NCBI RefSeq assembly: GCF_009176545.1 | Contig: NZ_VTOJ01000001.1 | Span: 1,860,001-1,924,000 of the forward strand | Direction of reading: 5' to 3' | Source: Salinigranum salinum | GTDB lineage: Archaea > Halobacteriota > Halobacteria > Halobacteriales > Haloferacaceae | Length of the DNA stretch: 64,000 nucleotides | Shown: in pieces, positions 61,160-64,000 of the stretch | Numbering within the stretch: the first letter of the stretch is position 1 | Layout: the number at the start of each line of letters is the position of its first letter | Program-made: the position numbers and the translations under genes | The notes under the pieces: generated by a model | The model's input: only the letters and a program-made list of their open reading frames with translations | Database searches by the model: none | Told to the model about the DNA's origin: nothing

Positions 61160-62824
61160 TCACGTGGACGTCTCAGCGCCGGACGGCCCGCCGACACCCG
61201 AGACGACGACACGGACGCCGTCGGCGTACGTCGGGTCGATCGCGGCGTCCCAACCGTGCGTCCGGGCGAGCGTCCGGAGGTTCGGCAGGAGCATCCCGGC
61301 CTCGGCGTCGGGGACCGAGACGCCGTACTGGAAGAACGCCTCGGGGTCCGCACCGTTCACGGGGGTGCCGTCGTCGGAGATGACGAACCGGTCGTCGTTG
61401 AGCGTCACGTCCACCGCCGACGCGTCGTTGTGGACGGCGAAGGCGAAGGCGCTCTCGAAGAGCCCCGCGAGGCGGTCCCCGTCGGCCTCGACCTCCCCAT
61501 CGATCGCCGTCGAGAGGCAGAGATCGGCCGTCTCGACCGACTCCCACGCGCGTTCGACGACCGCCGCGGGGTCGACCCGGGTCGTGGTTTCGAGCGTCTG
61601 TCCGTGGCGGGCGAGCCGTGACAGGTCGTCGACGATGTCCGACATCCGGGCGGCCGTCCGTGACGCCGTCCGGAGCGAATCGCGTGCCGTCCCGACGTCG
61701 CCGTCGTCGAGTGCCTCGCCGGCGATCGTGACCCGCCCGTCGACGATCTGGAGGGTGTTGAGCAGTTCGTGCCTGATCGCGGCGGCGAACCCCTCGAGTT
61801 GTGCGTTCTGTCTGTCGAGCTCGCGTCGCCGGCGCTCGGTGCTCGTCACGTCGGTGAACACGACGATCCGTCCGACGTCCGCCTGTCCGAGCGTGAACGA
61901 CGTGTCGCTCACGAGGTAGTGTCGCGTCTCGTCCCCCTGCGTTCGGTCGAGGATCGGCTCGTCGGTCCCGAGCTGGGCCGCGACGTCGGGGAGCGCGGCG
62001 GCGAGCGGCGTCCCGACCGCACCGGAGAGCGACGGGAAGATCGCCCGCGCCCGTTCGTTGAACTGCCGGATCCGGTCGTCGTCGTCGAGGTAGACGACCG
62101 CGTCGTCGACCCCGTCGGTGAGTTGCACGGCGAGGAACCGTTCCTCGTAGACGAAGAGCACGCCGACGGCGAAGACGGCCACGCCGAGCGGTTCGTAGTT
62201 GATGTCGAGGAGCATCGGGGTTGCGAATCCGACGATGTCGAAGACGACCGGCAGGCCCGTGACGGCCGCGACGACGCCGAGGGGACGCGTGTCGTAGTCG
62301 GCCTCGAGGAACAGTTCGTAGAGCATGAAGAAGCCGACCGCGACGAGCGCGTACGAGAGGCCCGCCACGACCCAGTGGAACGTCCCGTGGGAGACCGTCA
62401 GGTGGGGGAACGGTTCCGTCACGAACGCGGTCGTGAAGTACAGGCCGTGGACCGGGTTCGTCACCTTCACGGCCACGATCACGAGGTAGAAGACGGCCGC
62501 AGCCCGACGGTACGTCGGGTCGGTGTGGAACGACCGCTGGGTGTACGCGGAGCAGAAGTAGAGCCAGGCACCGACCGTGGTGAGCCCGACGATCAGGCTG
62601 ATCAGGTAGCTAGCGTACTTCAGCGACGGCGAGGGTGCGACGAGGAATCCCAGCTCCCAGGCCGCCCACCCACCGCTCGCAGCGAGGAGACCGACGAGCC
62701 CGCGACGCGTGTCGTCGTCTTCGACCTTCGTCGCCCGGAGGAGCGCGGCCACGCAGACGAGCGTCGCGGTACCGTAGGCGAGAACGTAGCCGAGAAACGT
62801 CCCGGAGAGACCGAACAGGACCAT
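61160..62824 (-). CDS. Seven-transmembrane histidine kinase (HisKA_7TM-like N-terminus, PAS)
   Basis: A 554-residue sensor kinase. Residues about 1-230 hold seven membrane helices of the kind found in haloarchaeal 7TM sensor kinases. A PAS domain follows ('DGVDDAVVYLDDDDRIRQFN', about 235-335). The phospho-acceptor is His352 in 'FAAAIRHELLNTLQIVDG'. In the ATPase part the N-box is 'FAFAVHNDASAVDV' and the G1 box 'FVISDDGTPV', but a clear glycine-rich G2 box is not seen. No response regulator is adjacent. The ATG at 62824 follows an AT-rich 'gaattaagtatcgg' on the minus strand. Confidence 0.87.
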   Translation of the reverse strand: MVLFGLSGTFLGYVLAYGTATLVCVAALLRATKVEDDDTRRGLVGLLAASGGWAAWELGFLVAPSPSLKYASYLISLIVGLTTVGAWLYFCSAYTQRSFHTDPTYRRAAAVFYLVIVAVKVTNPVHGLYFTTAFVTEPFPHLTVSHGTFHWVVAGLSYALVAVGFFMLYELFLEADYDTRPLGVVAAVTGLPVVFDIVGFATPMLLDINYEPLGVAVFAVGVLFVYEERFLAVQLTDGVDDAVVYLDDDDRIRQFNERARAIFPSLSGAVGTPLAAALPDVAAQLGTDEPILDRTQGDETRHYLVSDTSFTLGQADVGRIVVFTDVTSTERRRRELDRQNAQLEGFAAAIRHELLNTLQIVDGRVTIAGEALDDGDVGTARDSLRTASRTAARMSDIVDDLSRLARHGQTLETTTRVDPAAVVERAWESVETADLCLSTAIDGEVEADGDRLAGLFESAFAFAVHNDASAVDVTLNDDRFVISDDGTPVNGADPEAFFQYGVSVPDAEAGMLLPNLRTLARTHGWDAAIDPTYADGVRVVVSGVGGPSGAETST

Positions 62825-62909
62825 TGTCTCCGGGATGATCGACCGATACTTAATTCTCACACGCAAATTCTCCACACTGAGAACGATTCGAACGCGACGC
62901 CTGCGGTGG

Positions 62910-63542
62910 TCAGCAGACGTCTTTAACTCCGAGTCCCATCTCGGTGAGCGAGTCGGCGTAGTCGTCGTACGCCACCTGGATCACGTACTCGGCGACCATC
63001 CGCGCGCGCTCCCAGTCGTCGTCGCTCTCGCACAGGTCGTCGAGGAGCGCACAGCCGTCGTCGATCACGGCGGCGGTCTCCCGCTTGAGATCGCGGAAGA
63101 GGTCGGCCCCGGACTCGTCGGCCTCGTTGACGAAGAACCCGATCAGCTGGTTGTGTGTGCGGAGGCTGACGAGCGGCCGGCCGACCATCCCGCTCGCGAC
63201 GCGCTCGACCGTCTCCTCGCGGCCGCGAAGGTACGCGTGCATCGGCCCGCCGTCGGCGAGGTCGACCTCGCGGTCGAGCGCCGCGAGAACGCGTTCGAGG
63301 TGCGTCTCCTCCTGTTCGGCGACCACCTCGAACGCCGTCCGCGCGGCGTCGTCCGACTCGTCGGCGGCCCAGGTTCGGAACGTCTCGCGGGCGGCGTGTT
63401 CGGAGTGCGCGGCAACCTCGAGGACGCGCTCGCGTTCGATCCGCGCCCCGGTCAGCGCGATGAGCAGTTTGCTCGACCCCAGTCGGTCGAGTTCGGTCCG
63501 GTTCGACTCCTCGACCGTCTCGCGGAACGTGTCGCCATCCAT
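62910..63542 (-). CDS. Ferritin-like (rubrerythrin-type) haloarchaeal protein
   Basis: A 210-residue all-helical protein. Helices 'RERVLEVAAHSEHAARETFR' and 'AFEVVAEQEETHLERVLAAL' carry E..H/E..ExxH spacings typical of ferritin-like diiron proteins. 'RTHNQLIGFFVNEADESGA' and 'ARMVAEYVIQVAYDDYADSL' are further helices. The diiron ligands seem only partly conserved, so metal binding is probable rather than certain. Its C-terminus is 'LGVKDVC' with a terminal Cys. It lies upstream of the histidine kinase on the same strand with an 85-bp gap. Confidence 0.72.
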   Translation of the reverse strand: MDGDTFRETVEESNRTELDRLGSSKLLIALTGARIERERVLEVAAHSEHAARETFRTWAADESDDAARTAFEVVAEQEETHLERVLAALDREVDLADGGPMHAYLRGREETVERVASGMVGRPLVSLRTHNQLIGFFVNEADESGADLFRDLKRETAAVIDDGCALLDDLCESDDDWERARMVAEYVIQVAYDDYADSLTEMGLGVKDVC

Positions 63543-63600
63543 ATCGGTCGGAGGGGGGCGACGGATTTGAACGTTTCCGGGTCGCCGGGGGACGCGACGG

Positions 63601-64000
63601 TCACACCCACGCCGGATCGGTCTTCGCCAGCCGCTCGAACCGGACGAGAAGCCAGGGAAACGGGAGCAACACGGCGACAGAGATCACCGCCGGGACGCCG
63701 ATACCGGGCCAGGGAGACCCCGTGAACAGCTGGACCTGGACGCCGATCCACGTCGCCAGGGCGACGACGACGCCGTAGTAGGCCGCACGCACGGGGAGCG
63801 TGGCGAGGTGGCCCGGCTTCGGCCACCACCCCACGTCGACGTACCGCCCCCGGAGCGTGCCGACGGCGAGGGACGCGACGGCGAGGGTCGTCATCGCCGA
63901 GAGGGAGACCTCCGCGGGGTTGGCGGCCACTAGCAGGAGCCACAGCACCGGGATCACCAGCACGTTTACCTCCATCGCGGCGAAGAACGTGTAGTCGAGG
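63601..64000 (-). CDS. Membrane protein of unknown function, probably running past the window edge
   Basis: At least 124 residues from an ATG at 63975 to the stop at 63601, with four hydrophobic segments ('VLVIPVLWLLLVAANPAEVS', 'LSAMTTLAVASLAVG', 'AYYGVVVALATWIGVQVQLF', 'IGVPAVISVAVLLPFPWLLV'). The frame stays open upstream of that ATG to the end of the window and reads 'LDYTFFAA', which looks like coding membrane sequence. The true start is therefore likely outside. No family is recognised. It is in line with the ferritin-like gene, 58 bp downstream. Confidence 0.65.
   Translation of the reverse strand, partial: LDYTFFAAMEVNVLVIPVLWLLLVAANPAEVSLSAMTTLAVASLAVGTLRGRYVDVGWWPKPGHLATLPVRAAYYGVVVALATWIGVQVQLFTGSPWPGIGVPAVISVAVLLPFPWLLVRFERLAKTDPAWV

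Overview
This is a chromosomal segment of a haloarchaeon. The evidence is the very high GC content, acidic proteins, mostly leaderless starts behind AT-rich TATA elements, an archaeal oligosaccharyltransferase (AglB) with AglJ, an Orc1/Cdc6-like ATPase, a gluconate dehydratase of the semi-phosphorylative Entner-Doudoroff type, and many small haloarchaea-specific domains (DUF5789, DUF5779, DUF5799, DUF7344). No rRNA, complete tRNA, CRISPR array, insertion sequence or prophage is visible. Gene density is high and many neighbours overlap by ATGA or TGATG.

Region by region. 0-6.5 kb: the end of a glycerol operon (glpK and a membrane protein), an Orc-like ATPase, phosphoglycolate phosphatase, CutA, and small zinc proteins. 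6.6-30.6 kb: a cell-surface glycosylation island. It holds a DUF368 polyprenyl-phosphate transporter overlapping aglB, UDP-glucose dehydrogenase, four glycosyltransferases including AglJ, a Wzx-type flippase, a methyltransferase, an NDP-sugar epimerase, the UDP-amino-sugar pair GlmS/GlmU-like, and five alkaline-phosphatase-superfamily enzymes. At least four of those five carry Thr at the nucleophile position. 30.6-35.7 kb: small haloarchaeal genes, including a JAMM-like protein, a VOC protein, a cupin/zinc-ribbon protein and a split hot-dog hydratase.

35.8-45.9 kb: branched-chain amino-acid synthesis, leuA then ilvB-ilvN-ilvC-(101-aa protein)-leuC-leuD and, further on, leuB. leuA has an N-terminal frame break. 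ilvB is preceded by a 32-codon leader ORF whose Ile/Val-containing end overlaps a hairpin, a possible attenuator. 46-48 kb: PTS enzyme I with no recognisable partner genes. 49-53.3 kb: three SipW-dependent secreted proteins around a dedicated signal peptidase, with a divergent DUF7344 regulator, resembling TasA/camelysin-type fibre loci. 53.5-64 kb: gluconate dehydratase, a tandem hairpin repeat, a zinc ABC transporter whose binding protein has a 42-bp tandem repeat encoding a His-rich linker, a DUF3179 lipoprotein with a Cys-rich membrane partner, a MOSC protein, a 7TM histidine kinase, a ferritin-like protein and a truncated membrane protein.

The central theme is building the cell envelope: UDP-sugars are made, loaded on a lipid carrier by AglJ and other transferases, probably modified by the AlkP enzymes, flipped, transferred to protein by AglB, and the carrier may be recycled by the DUF368 protein. 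All functions are inferred from recognised motifs and context; no database search was run.
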